64,000 bases of DNA from Cryptomeria japonica (lineage: Eukaryota; Streptophyta; Pinopsida; Cupressales; Cupressaceae). The notes under the pieces were generated by a model that searched no databases, was not told the DNA's origin, and was given only the letters and a program-made list of their open reading frames with translations. The stretch is taken from assembly GCF_030272615.1 (NCBI RefSeq), contig NC_081408.1:407575889-407639888 (forward strand), read 5' to 3'. Shown in pieces: positions 10,979 to 22,093 of this stretch. The position numbers and the translations under genes were made by a program. Numbering within the stretch: position 1 is the first letter of the stretch; every line of letters starts with the position of its first letter.

Positions 10979-12562
10979 TGGTGTAGGAGAACCCTTCAAA
11001 GGGCTCCCACCATTTGCTTTTGATTGTGTTCTTGCTTCTTTATGAAGCCATTGTATATAAAATAAAGAGCCATGTGCTCATTGGTCCTAGGTAGGGTCCT
11101 AGTTGAGGTCTTAGGGTCATGAGTCAAATTTGAGGATTTCTTGGAAATAGAGGGTATGTGTGCATTTGAGGTGTTTAGGGGTCCTTCATAGCATGGTGGT
11201 GTCCTTGGGTTAGCCCAATGTGGGCCTAGGAGTCAAGAAAATCAACATTGAGAAAGTTGCTCAAAAGTTGCAAAAGTTGCATGACAACTTTTAAAAGTTG
11301 TCAAGCAACTTTTCCACCATGAGGTCAAAATATTTAATGTAGCATGGACAACCCTAATATGGGCACACAGACCAAGGCAAAGGTGCTATAAGTAATTGAA
11401 AACCCTAAGTTAATGGGTTGGATGTTAGATGTTGTATGGCCCAAGCAAAGTGACTTGATTGTGACTGCAATTTTGTTGCCAGTCGGCACAAATGGAGTAA
11501 AGGAAGATTGTTAATGGATTGATTCTCTTGCAAAACTATGTGGAGTGTCTTGTATGGTGTATTCACTTTCATTTTAAGCATTTAGATAGGGTTTTGATTT
11601 GTAAGTGAGGTGTGTTTGTAAATACTTTGTAAATTGCCTTCTCACTGTCCAGTTTTGGACTGGTTTGAATAAATGGGCTCGTAACTCCATTCCCCATTGT
11701 GGAATCACCATGAAACCATGGGGAATGAGAGTAAAGACCCTGTACTATACTTCATAGCAAGCAAGGCCCTTGAAAATTCAAGGAGGCCATTTGAAGACCC
11801 ATTCCTAGGCAAGACTGGACAGTGCCCGACTGAGAAGGGTTAAGTTGCAGAGGTCTTAGAGAGCAAGGAAGGTCAAAGGAGGAGGCACCCTTTGGAGGAG
11901 TTATAGAGGGGTGAGTGAAGCACCATTGGTGTGAAGGAGGAGCTTCCACCAATCCAGACAAGGTGGTAAGAGCATCAAACCTACACTATGACCCTGGCAG
12001 GCCTAAAAACCCTTAAAAACCTTAAAATCCACCTAGGGCAGTGTACGGACACTTGGAGGCCTAAAACCTAAAAAATCCTTGAGTCCTTGCCAAATGAATA
12101 GCAAGTATTTTGGGAGGTTTCACAAGCAAGTGCATCATTTGCAAGAGGGAGCCCTAAAGGACCAGGTAGGAGCTCTAATTGGTCACAATCCTTGTAGCCC
12201 TATTTTGTAGGTAAAACACAAAATAGTGAAATCAGTAAGGGGTTGAAAGCTTGAAACCTCTTGGGGGCACATGAATGGGTGGAAAAACTATGTTTTAGAC
12301 CTGACCTATCCTTTCTAGGACCTAGGAAGGTGTGGAGCAAGCCAAACCCTTATTAGCCTAAGTAAGGGTTCTTGAATCTCATGAGTAGGTGAGACCTTAG
12401 GAGTAGTTTTTCAACTTGTTGGTGGGTGGATTGGGCAAGGCCAAGGGATTCCACAAGTAGGGGAATTCCTAGAGACCCTAGGGTGTGGTTGGAACACCTA
12501 GTGATCTAAGGAAGGGATCCAAGAGCATAGACTAGGCTAGTCTATCCCATGCCATCCCGTCA
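10979..12562 (+). repeat. E2 5' LTR
   Basis: 1584 bp, TG...CA, matched end to end by 17263-18846. It contains an internal hairpin-forming segment near 11245-11310 (AAGTTGCATGACAACTTTT and AAAGTTGTCAAGCAACTTTT). TATATAAAATAAAG near 11055 is a possible TATA element. Confidence 0.95.
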
Positions 12563-12565
12563 GAT

Positions 12566-12576
12566 TGGTATCAGAG
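12566..12576 (+). other. E2 primer-binding site
   Basis: TGGTATCAGAG begins three bases after the LTR end and matches the complement of the 3' end of plant initiator-methionine tRNA, the usual primer for Ty3 chromoviruses. Confidence 0.85.
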
Positions 12577-12602
12577 TGAGTTAAAGATTTGGTGGACTGT
12601 GT

Positions 12603-14012
12603 ATGTCTCTATATACTGGTGAATCGGTAGGGGAGAGAAGAATGGTCACTAATGCAAAGCTGGCTAGGGAGGTAGAAGAGCAAAAGGAGAAGAATAGACT
12701 CCTTGAGGAAGCTATGAGCGAGATAAGGGATAAGCTACAGGAAGTGGTGGATGAGAGGACACAAGGACCTTGGGGTGAAGACACCAAGGATAAAGGCAAG
12801 AAAACCATTGACATAGATGACATTATACCTGAACCAGATCCCTTGTTCAATGAAGAACCTTTTGTAAAGGCTATTAAGGCTTTGAACACCAAATCTTTTG
12901 AAGGATTGCCACATTTCAGTGGAAGGATGGACATAGGCACTATCATGGAATGGATTGAAGGCATGGAAAACCACTTTGAGTGTGAGGGAGTGACAGAGGC
13001 TCAAAAGGTTAAGGTTGCCAAATTGAGATTAAGGGGAGTAGCTTTAACATGGTGGAAGTATCTGCAAGAAGAGAGAGTTAGCATGGGGAAGCTAACTATT
13101 GCCAATTGGAAGGCCATGGTGAGCAAGATCAAAGAAAACTACTTACCAGAGGATTATGAAGTCCAACTTCATAATAAGAGACATGGATTGAAACAAAAAG
13201 ACCTTGATGTGACCTCCTACATCGAAGAATTTCAAAAGCTTTGTCTTAGATCCAAAGTCCAAGAAGATGAATCTATTAAGGTGGCTAGGTATCTAAGTGG
13301 CCTAAAGTGGAACATTCAAGTGGAGATAAGCCTATGGACTCCTACTACTGTTCAAAAGTGTCATCAGCTTGTTGTCAAGGTGGAAGAGAGGAACAAAAGG
13401 AAAGGAGACTCTAATAACAGGGGTAGAGGCAGAGGTAGAGAACAAATGAGTCACCGAGGTGGTTACCAAAGCAAGGCAAATGAGCAAAGGAACCAAGGAG
13501 AAGCCAAGTTGACTAAGCATAGCAGTGAAGCCAATCTTAGAGGGGGCCATTCTAGAGGAAGAGGTACACAAGGTGGTCCAAGTAGGGGTAGAGGTACCGG
13601 CAGGGGTAACTCCTACTTTGCAACTATGAAGTGTTACAATTATGGTCAATTGGGACACCCAACCTATAGATGCCCTGACAAACCTACCTCATCAAACAGT
13701 GGAAAGAGGGTTGCTTATGCACATGAAGACTCTTCAAGCAGCAAGACACCTGAGGTGGACCATATTGAATCAGAGATTGGAGAAAATCTAATGTTCAATA
13801 GGGTCTTGATAAGACAGCCAGTTAAGAATGAACCTAAGCATAGGAGAGCATTGTTTAGGGTGAGATGCAAGATCCTTGGTAAAGTTTGCAAGGTAATAGT
13901 TGATTCAGGGTCAACTGATAACATAATATCAGAGGAGGCAACTAGGAAGTTGAAACTCACAAGGATACCCCACACTAACCCATATAAGGTGACATGGTTG
14001 AATCATGAGTAG
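12603..14012 (+). pseudogene. E2 gag and start of protease
   Basis: 469-codon open frame from ATG 12603. It has an N-terminal coiled-coil-like segment (KLAREVEEQKEKNRLLEEAM), a retrotransposon-gag core (MEWIEGMENHFEC, ALTWWKYL, QLHNKRHGLKQKDLDVTSY), then a Gly/Arg-rich basic tail and a zinc knuckle at 13631-13675 (CYNYGQLGHPTYRC). The second Cys of that CCHC knuckle reads Tyr, a one-base change. The protease Asp is in VDSGSTDNIIS near 13900. The frame stops at 14010-14012 (TAG), and recognisable protease sequence continues in frame after it (VEFSIGGYKD, LLLRRPW). Confidence 0.92.
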
Positions 14013-15302
14013 AGTGTGCTTGTCAATAAACAGACTTGGGTAGAGTTCTCTATTGGAGGATACAAGGATAAGATCCTTTGTGATGTGTTACCCATGGATG
14101 CCTATCACCTATTGCTACGTAGACCCTGGTAATTTGATAGGAAGGTGATCTATGATGGAGAGGAGAACTCCATTTCCTTTAAGAAGGATAGCAAGACTTT
14201 GAAGATTCAGTCTTTGATAGAGAATGAAGAGGGAACTTCAAGAACACCTAGTGTCTTATTGGCTACTAGTAAAGAGTTCTTACACTTGCTACATGAGGAG
14301 GAGGTAGTGAAGTGTGCCATCTTTGTGAAGCCAAAGGAGGAAGAAGACAAGTTGTAGGCAAAAGTACCCAATGAGGTGAAGAAAATGTTGCAAGAGTATA
14401 AGGACATAGTGAGTGATGGAGCACCCGCAACACTCCCACCAAGAAGGTCTATAAGCCATCAAATAGACTTTGTTCCTAGAGCATCCCTACCTAACAAAGC
14501 TGCATATAAGCTCACACCTGACCAAAACAAGGAGGTAGCAAGGTAAGTGCAGGAGTTATTGGAACAAGGACTAATTAAGAAGAGCATCAGCCCATGTGCA
14601 GTCTTGGTAGTGCTAGCATCAAAGAAGGGAGGCAAGTGGAGACTTTGCACTGACTCAAGGGCAATCAATAGGATCACCATAAGGTATAGGTTTCCTATTC
14701 CTAGAATAGAGGATTTGATGGACTATTTAGGAGGTGCTATGTATTTTACCAAGTTGGACCTTAAAAGTGGTTATCACCAAATTAGAATTAAGGAGGGAGA
14801 TGAGTGGAAGACTACTTTCAAGACCATAGAAGGATTGTATGAAAGGCTTGTGATGCCATTTGGACTCACCAATGCACCAAGCACCTTCATGAGGTTGATG
14901 AATGAGGTGTTGAAAGACTTCACAGGCAGGTTTGTGGTGGTGTACCTAGATGACATTCTCATCTATAGCAGAACCAAAGAGGAGCACCTTGAGCATTTGA
15001 GGTTAGTCTTAGAGAGGTTGCATGAGGAGAAGTTATCCATCAACCTAGAGAAGTGTGACTTCTTGAAGCAAGAGCTGGTCTACTTAGGATTTGTGGTGTC
15101 TAAGGGAACCTTGAAGATGGATCCAAGCAAAGTGGAGGCAATCTTGAATTGGCCTGCACCTAGAACAGTGACTGAAGTTAGGAGTTTCCATGGATTAGCT
15201 CAATTCTATAGGAAGTTTGTGAGGAACTTCAGTGGCATATGTGCACCAGTCCTTGACACCATAAAAGGAGGCCTTAAAACTAAGTTTAAATGGACTAAGT
15301 AG
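14013..15302 (+). pseudogene. E2 protease end and reverse transcriptase
   Basis: Same frame as gag, with stops at about 14130 (after RRPW), 14355, 14544 and 15300. The RT is well preserved: [52 protein letters not shown] and the catalytic YLDD at about 14942-14953 ([11 protein letters not shown]). The downstream connection region ([19 protein letters not shown]) is also present. The RT core shows no catalytic change; it is disabled by the flanking stops. Confidence 0.93.
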
Positions 15303-15908
15303 GCTGGCAAAGCATTTCAATTATTGAAGCAAGAAGTAGCCACAAAACCTATCCTTCTCCTACCAACTTTTGATAAGCTATTCACATTGGAGTGTCATGC
15401 AAGTGGAATTGCAGTAGGGGGTGTATTGAGTCAAGAAGGAATACCTGTGGCATTTTTTAGTGAGAAGCTTAGTGAAGCAAAGAAGAAGTACTCAGCCTAT
15501 GACCTAGAGTTGTATGCATTACTGCAGTCTCTTAAAAAATGGAGGCATTACTTACTTCCAAAGGAATTTGTGGTGTTCACAGACAACCAGGCATTGAGTT
15601 ACATTAACACTCAAGAGAAGCTTAGCAATAGACATCTGAAATGGATAGAATACCTCCAATCCTTCACCTTCACCATCAAGCATAAGAAGGGGCAACTCAA
15701 CAAGGTGGCAGATGCTTTAAGCAGGAAGTTGTTGATAGTTCAAGAACTACAGCTGCAGAGCATAGGAATAGAAGGTTTCAAGGACCTCTATGAAGGAGAT
15801 GAAGACTTCTCATCAACTTACAAGGTTTGCAAGGAGTTTGAGAACCATTTCCATGGTGAGTATGCAGATTACACTCTCCAAAATGGTCTCTTGTTCAAAG
15901 GTAATTAG
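15303..15908 (+). pseudogene. E2 RNase H
   Basis: Typical Ty3 RNase H: GGVLSQEGIPVAFFSEKLS, YSAYDLELYALLQSLKKWRHYL, FTDNQALSYI and a C-terminal NKVADALSRK. The first catalytic Asp, normally in the Asp-Ala-Ser motif, reads His (Cys-His-Ala-Ser near 15395), which should abolish activity. It stops at 15906-15908; integrase sequence continues in frame. Confidence 0.9.
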
Positions 15909-17065
15909 TTGTGTGTACCAAGAGGATCCATGAGGGAAAATCTCATCCAAGAGAAACACAATGGTAGTTTAAGTGGACACTTTGGAGTCAACAAAACCTT
16001 GGATTTAGTATAGAGGTACTACTATTGGCCAAAGTTGTCAAGGGATGTGAAAAGATATGTAGAACAATGTGGTGTGTGTGCCAAAGAGCAAAAGGAGGAT
16101 CAAGCAATGCTGGTCTCTATCAACCATTGCCAGTCCCAAATAGGCCTTGGGAATGTGTAAGTATGGACTTTGTAGTAGGAATTCCCAAGACAAAGATAGG
16201 TATGGACAACATCTATGTGGTAGTAGATAGATTTTCCAAGATGAGCCATTTCAGTCCATGTAAAACTACACATGATGCTAGCTATGTTGCACATGTCTTC
16301 TTTAAGGAGATTGTTAGGATTCATGGACTCCCTTTAAGCATTTTTTCAGACAGGGACAGCAAGTTCATGGGCCATTTTTGGAAAACTTTATGGAGTAGAC
16401 TTGGAACTAATCTCTCATTTAGCTCAACTTACCATCCACAAACTGATGGTCAAACTGAAGTCATCAATAGGGTGTTAGGAAACTTGTTGAGGTGTTTAAC
16501 TAAGGAGTATGGGTAGACATGGGACCCAATCATTCCTCAAGCAGAGTATGCATATAATGACAGTGTGAATAGGACCACTGGGAAGAGTCCTTTTGAGGTT
16601 GTCTATGGTAGACATCCAAGAGGAGTGTGTGAACTTAGGGAACTTGGTTCCATGGAGATGAAGAGTGGCCAAGCAGAGGACTTCACTCAAACCATCAAGC
16701 AAATCCAAGGGCAGGTCAAGAAAGCCATCCTTGAATCCACTCAAAAATTGAAGGCCAAAATGGATGAGAAGAGGAGAGAGGTTCAGTTCAAGGTGGGTGA
16801 CTATGTGATGGTCCATTTGAGCAAAGCTAGGATGCAAAGTGGTAAGCCTACCAAACTGCAAATGAAGAGGGTAGGACCTTGTAGAATTCTGGCAAAATAT
16901 AGTAAGAACGCCTATAAGGTTGAACTTCCTTCAGACTTAGCCATTTCACCAGTCTTCAAGGTTGTTGATCTGATCATGTACAAGGGTGAGATAGAAGGGC
17001 AAACTGAGAACCAAGCCAAGGTACTCCAAGACTTAGATGTGAATGCCTTACCTCAAGTGAAGTAG
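15909..17065 (+). pseudogene. E2 integrase
   Basis: The zinc-binding segment ([20 protein letters not shown], stop, then EQCGVC) is in the RT frame. At about 16071-16080 the GT-run GGTGTGTGTG shifts the frame, after which CQRAKGGS continues. The DDE core is complete: [21 protein letters not shown], and [18 protein letters not shown] stop lies at 16514-16516, followed in frame by the C-terminal part (YAYNDSVNRTTGKSPFEVVY, FKVGDYVMVHL, RVGPCRILAKY, ISPVFKVVDL). Confidence 0.92.
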
Positions 17066-17242
17066 CCTATAGCAGAGGAGATTTTGGAGACAAGGGTGAA
17101 GAATTCTACTAGACAGCAGGTCTACATGGAGCACTTAGTGAAGTGGGCAGGTCAACCTGTGTTTGAAGCTACTTGGGTGGAGGAGAGCAAGTTCAAGAAG
17201 TTTGGCATTGATCCGGCTCTTCTCACTCCCCTAATTCCTTAG
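17066..17242 (+). pseudogene. E2 chromodomain
   Basis: In the integrase frame after a TAG at 17063-17065: EEILETRV, YMEHLVKWAGQPVFEATWV, then FKKFG. This matches a C-terminal chromodomain, which in chromoviruses steers integration towards particular chromatin. It ends at TAG 17240-17242, just before the polypurine tract. Subgroup (Tekay, Reina, Galadriel or CRM) not assigned. Confidence 0.85.
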
Positions 17243-17250
17243 TTTGTTGT

Positions 17251-17262
17251 AGAGGGGGAGTA
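17251..17262 (+). other. E2 polypurine tract
   Basis: AGAGGGGGAGTA directly before the 3' LTR; the primer site for plus-strand DNA synthesis. Confidence 0.85.
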
Positions 17263-18846
17263 TGGTGTAGGAGCACCCTTCAAAAGGCTCCCACCATTTG
17301 CTTTTGATTATGTTCTTGCTTCTTTATGAAGCCATTGTATATAAAATAAAGAGCCATGTGCTCATTGGTCCTAGTTAGGGTCCTAGTTGAGGTCTTAGGG
17401 TCATGAGTCAAATTTGAGGATTTCTTGGAAATAGAGGGTATGTCTGCATTTGAGGTGTTTAGGGGTCCTTCATAGCATGGTGGTGTCCTTAGGTTATCCC
17501 AATGTGGGCCTAGGAGTCAAGAAAAGCAACATTGAGAAAGTTGCTCAAAAGTTGCAAAAGTTGCATGACAACTTTTAAAAGTTGTCAAGCAACTTTTCCA
17601 CCATGAGGTCAAAATATTTAATGTAGCATGGACAACCCTAATATGGGCACACAAACCAAGGAAAAGGTGCTATAAGTAATTGAAAACCCTAAGTTAATGG
17701 GTTGGATGTTAGATGTTGTACGACCCAAGCAAAGTGACTTGACTGTGACTGCAATTTTGTTGCCAGTCGGCACAAATGGAGTAAAGGAAGATTGTTAATG
17801 GATTGATTCTCTTGCAAAACTATGTGGAGTGTCTTGTATGGTGTATTCACTTTCATTTTAAGCATTTAGATAGGGTTTTGATTTGTAAGTGAGGTGTGTT
17901 TGTAAATACTTTGTAAATTGCCTTCTCACTGTCCAGTTTTGGACTGGTTTGAATAAATGGGCTCGTAACTCCATTCCCCATTGTGGAATCACCATGAAAC
18001 CATGGGGAATGAGAGTAAAGACCCTATACTATACTTCATAGCAAGCAGGGCCCTTGAAAATGCAAGGAGGCCATTTGAAGACCCATTCCTAGGCGAGACT
18101 GGACAGTGCCCAACTAAGAAGGGTTAAGTTGCAGAGGTCTTAGAGAGCAAGGAAGGTCAGAGGAGGAGGCACCCTTTGGAGAAGTTGTAGAGGGGTGAGT
18201 GAAGCACCATTGGTGTGAAGGAGGAGCTTCCACCAATCCAAAAAAGGTGGTAAGAGCACCAAACCTACACTATGACCCTAGCAGGCCTAAAAACCCTTAA
18301 AAACCTTAAAATCCACCTAGGGCAGTGTACGGACACTTGGAGGCCTAAAACCTAAAAAATCCTTGAGTCCTTACCAAATGAATAGTAGATCATTTGGGAG
18401 GTTTCACAAGTAAGTGCATCATTTGCAAGAGGGATCCCTAAAGGACTGGGTAGGAGGCCTAATTGGTCACAATCCTTGTAGCCCTATTTTGTAGGCAAAA
18501 CACAAAATAGTGAAATCGGTAAGGGGTTGAAAGCTTGAAACCTCTTGGGGGAACATGAATGGGTGGAAAAAACATGTTTTAGACCTAACCTATCCTTGCT
18601 AAGACCTAGGAAGGTGTGGAGCAAGCCAAACCCTTATTAGCCTAAGTAAGGGTTCTTGAATCTCATGAGTAGGTGAGACCTTAGGAGTAGTTTTTCAACT
18701 TGTTGGTGGGTGGATTGGGCAAGGTCAGGGGATTCCACAAGTAGGGGAAGTCCTAGAGACCCTAGGGTGCGGTTGGAACACCTGGTGATCCAAGGAAGGG
18801 ATCCAAGAGCATAGACTAGGCTAGTCTATCCCATGCCATCCCATCA
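17263..18846 (+). repeat. E2 3' LTR
   Basis: 1584 bp, aligned without gaps to 10979-12562. Differences are scattered, apart from a small cluster of five within about 10 bp (left-LTR site near 12103-12113). Confidence 0.95.
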
Positions 18847-18886
18847 GTATGACAACTGAGTATGACCAATACTGAGATGGACTGAT

Positions 18887-19112
18887 TTTGGACCAGGATA
18901 GACTAGTTTTGAATAGAATTTTCACTTAGGATGGACAAGTTCTGACACAGATAGAGTTTCAACTTAGGATGGACTAGTTCTGACACAGACAAAGTTTCAA
19001 CTTAGGATGAACTAGTTCTGACACAGACAAAGTTTCAACTCAGGATGGACTATTTCTGACATAGATAGAGTTTTGACTTAGGATGGACTAGTTCTAACAC
19101 GGACATAGTTTC
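18887..19112. repeat. 38-bp tandem repeat, about six copies
   Basis: The unit reads TTAGGATGGACTAGTTCTGA, then CACAGACAAAGTTTCAAC, giving 38 bp. About six imperfect copies run head to tail in the E1 leader, immediately outside the E2 insertion. Confidence 0.85.
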
Positions 19113-20130
19113 TAATCACTGAGTTTATTTCTTGTCTTCTCTAATGTGGGTATTTCAGTTTGTTTGTTTCAAGGATGAAAACATAGAAAACACCTAGTAT
19201 GAATAGTAACTCCAATCACAACATGCAAACCCTAAGGAATTTGGTGAGGAAAGAAAACCTTTGCTTGTAGACTCAGGTACACACCCAATAGACAACCAGA
19301 ATATGGCCACTAAGTCTCACGCAATGGATTCTCAATGTCGTATTATCCAACTCCAAATACTAATGGGGGCACGAAATGACAAGTATCTTGGGAGAGTTAC
19401 TATCTCTCTTGCACAAAGATTATCCCCCTTTCGGAGATGAACTGGGTAGCTTCTAATTTTAATTGGAACTAGTAAGGGATCCATTCAGCGCGTCGAGGTA
19501 TAAACTCAATTAAGAGGTCTCCCAGCCTTGAAAACCAATGTTTAATATACCCGAAGGTACGGAGGAGAGATTTTTTCGAGCACTATCATTGACTTGATTT
19601 TCATCAAATCACGTTTATTTTATAGTGGGTTGGAGTACTTGGTGTTTATCCATTCCCACTTAGGTCATTCCCCTCACACTAGTCGTAACGGCTTTAAGAG
19701 TTTTTCAACCCCTCAGGAGGGCAAGCCTGCTAAAGATGTACAAATCTCAAACAAAGAAAAAGCCTCAAGGGTCTGGATTTCTGATTGTCTAGAAAAAGAC
19801 AAGAGAATACTTTCCTACCTCTCAAAATCTTCTAAAAACATGAAAGACAGATTTGTTCATTAACCAGATAGCAAGTTAGGTGCCTAAAAATGAATTTAAA
19901 GAATACACGATGTTTGGTCGATTCTTTTAGGTAACCTGCAAAGAAAACGAATCAATAGTCATATTGTCTTTGTGCGACAAGCATATTCTTTGACAAGCAT
20001 TCTGCAAAAAACTAATTAGGCTGTTAAAAGTTCTGAGATAGACAGATAAACAGTCAGGGTCAGTCGTCAGAATAATCAATTTGAATCAGAAAACCAAAAT
20101 TATGAAATTTGCCTTTTAACCAGAAAATAC

Positions 20131-20252
20131 AGAGTCATACGACAGAGGTTTAGCTTGTATGATACATGATTCCCTCTCGTATGATACCTGCAGTTTTTCA
20201 TTTCAGCCTATAAATATTATCGTACGAGATGACACAGAGGTTGTACAACTGA
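20131..20252 (-). repeat. Second TGTCGTACGA motif cluster, next to the E1 primer-binding site
   Basis: About five degenerate motif copies (CATACGACAG, TGTATGATAC, CGTATGATAC, ATCGTACGAGATGAC, TTGTACAACTG). They lie within 200 bp of the PBS-like sequence. Confidence 0.55.
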
Positions 20253-20328
20253 AAATCTGAAAAGTTGAAAAACCTGAAAAAAAAATAAAAATAAAGAATC
20301 AATCTTGGAGTCCGAAAAAAATGTAGTC

Positions 20329-20349
20329 TTCGGCCCCACGGTGGGCCCA
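20329..20349 (-). other. E1 primer-binding-site candidate
   Basis: On the minus strand TGGGCCCACCGTGGGGCC follows the LTR end (CACACACACA) after four bases. It resembles the plant PBS type TGGCGCCCACCGTGGGGC with one or two differences. The tRNA is not certain. Confidence 0.6.
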
Positions 20350-20353
20350 GAGA

Positions 20354-21505
20354 TGTGTGTGTGAAAAAGGGTCTGTATCTATAAGCACAACACTTCAATT
20401 AAGTCATTACATGTATGGTTAGTAAATAAATAATCAATAAATAATAAACCATAACAAAGCGACTAAATGCCTTCTAAAAGATGCGAGTATAAGATTGCTC
20501 TTAGATTTTTATAAGCAATACCAGTGACTAGACTACACCAAGACGAAGGATTTAATCTATATGATATTAACTATATGGATGCAAAATGGATGAATAATTC
20601 AAGCAAATAAAGAATTCAAGCAATATGGATTCAAGCAATATGGATGAGTAAAACTAAATATGGATGCAAATAATCTAAAAAGCACAATGATCTTCAATGA
20701 CTCCAGAGCGAAATTAGTGTGATAATAATCTCCAAGCATGTTCTCAAAAATCTCTGGGGTAAATTGGAATGAGAGTTTAAGGCTGAATTTATAGAGAATT
20801 ACAAGAGAAAAGCTCAATTTAGGATTAATTGAAAATAATTGAGAAATCAGGTTCAGTTAACCTTGAGATAGATTCCAATTATAGTTTAATTGACATGCAT
20901 TTAAATTAGAAGTCCAAGTTGCATTAGAAATAAGGTTAATTAATTCCATGCATTTGTGATAAAAATGGATAATTCCATGCATATATTTGATTTATTCAAG
21001 AAAAAGATCTTTTCAATGCAACTGAACTTTTTTTTCTGAAAAGCTTTGAGTTCTAATTTTAGAGAATAATTCAATAATTCAATTTAATTGCTTTTCTGAT
21101 TTCAAGTTCTAAATTTAGAAAAAGAAATAATATCTCAAGTTTGATTTCTAATTCAATTCTTTTTGTTTAATTTCAATTCAACTCTTGCTTTGTGATTAAT
21201 TCCTCTTTTGTAATAAATTAATTCCTTTTGCATGATTAAATGACAAATTTATTAATTAATTAAATATGCAAAGATATTTAATAAATTAAAATAGGATAAT
21301 TGATCAAAATGATATTCTTGGAAATGATTCAATTAATTAAATGAATATTTAATTAATATTGAGTAATTGATTTGCCATGTGATATTTGATGATTAAAAAA
21401 TTAATAATGTGCTCAAGGTTGGTTTAATTGCCTTTGGTTAGGACCTTGGTGACGTTGTCGAGATTAGGGGCCCATGGTTTAGATGACCATTTTTAGGGTA
21501 TTACA
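20354..21505 (-). repeat. E1 5' LTR
   Basis: In the minus sense it begins TGTAATACCCTAAAAATGG at 21505 and ends CACACACACA at 20354, 1152 bp, A/T-rich. Boundaries rest on the TG...CA ends and the PBS-like sequence beside the inner end. The matching 3' LTR is not in the window, so the ends could not be confirmed by comparison. Confidence 0.6.
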
Positions 21506-22093
21506 GTTCCTATGTTGCTCGATGATGTCACTAAGTGAGTTAGAGTGGCCAGGATGGCTCATGGCCTTTTGTTTTTGTATTTTGTTTGTGTGATGTTTCA
21601 TAACATTTCTAGGGCAAGCATGTCTTGGATGTTTGTGTTGGCACGTTCATGTTGTGGTTGTTGCACAAACCTTGACCTTTGACACACACAATTTCTTAGG
21701 ATGATTGAACCATTCCTTGTCTACAACATGTATGTTTTACGCAAAATAGGTAGCATTATCACCCTATCTTTCCATACCATGGTGCACCACCTCCACTTTT
21801 ACCATATCAAATAAAGGATCTCTACACTGAAGTGCATTTTTGAAAGCAAGGCTTCTTCACCACTAATTATTCTTCATCTAATTTTCTCTTACTAACATTT
21901 CTTTCGTCAATCCGTGCAGTCATCTTGGTCTAGTCCTGGCATTATTTTTGACAAATTGACCTAATTTCTAAATTTTTCACCCAATTTCTTGAGAGGGCAC
22001 CCTTGTAACCCATCATTGTAGGGGTAATGCAATTTTTCTTTACTATTCCTTGAAACAACACTTAAAATTGCATTGTCTCAAAGAGGGGCAAAA
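21506..22093 (+). other. E3: 3' untranslated end of another Ty3 element, with polypurine tract
   Basis: Non-coding sequence ending in AAGAGGGGCAAAA (22081-22093), a polypurine tract followed directly by an LTR start. E1 ends at 21505, so E1 appears to have inserted into E3. The E3 coding region would lie on the other side of E1, outside the window. Confidence 0.6.

Larger units (their letters stand above)
10979..18846 (+). mobile_element. E2: full-length Ty3/Gypsy chromovirus nested in the E1 leader
   Basis: It begins TGGTGTAGGAG and ends CATCCCATCA, has two LTRs of exactly 1584 bp, and is flanked by the 5-bp target duplication GTATG (10974-10978 and 18847-18851). The internal order is PBS, gag, protease, RT, RNase H, integrase, chromodomain, polypurine tract, all on the plus strand. 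By hand count the LTRs differ at about 53 of 1584 sites with no length change (about 96.7% identity). Coding is interrupted by several stops and one frameshift, so this copy is not autonomous. Confidence 0.95.
18852..20328 (-). other. E1 leader, distal part
   Basis: Continuation of the E1 leader on the far side of E2. It contains the 38-bp tandem repeats (18887-19112) and a second motif cluster (20131-20252). No coding sequence is supported; the short plus-strand ORF at 19594-19863 has no recognisable domain. Confidence 0.6.
1..21505 (-). mobile_element. E1: large Ty3/Gypsy (Tat/Ogre-like) element, minus strand, left end outside the window
   Basis: Reading right to left, the order is LTR (21505-20354), a primer-binding-site-like sequence (about 20349-20329), a long leader, gag (10311-8557), protease (8544-7618), a linker region, RNase H, integrase (to 3765), a non-coding stretch, and a PMD ORF on the opposite strand (356-2180). 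E2 is nested in the leader at 10979-18846. No second copy of the LTR was found inside the window, so the 3' LTR should lie to the left of base 1. The Tat/Ogre-like placement is inferred from size, the long leader, the protein motifs and the antisense extra ORF. Alternative: bases 1-2200 could belong to a different, plus-strand element, but I found no LTR boundary between 2200 and 3765. Confidence 0.72.

Noticed and set aside
12581-13975. Minus-strand ORFs opposite E2 gag
   Set aside because: Shadows of the real plus-strand frame.
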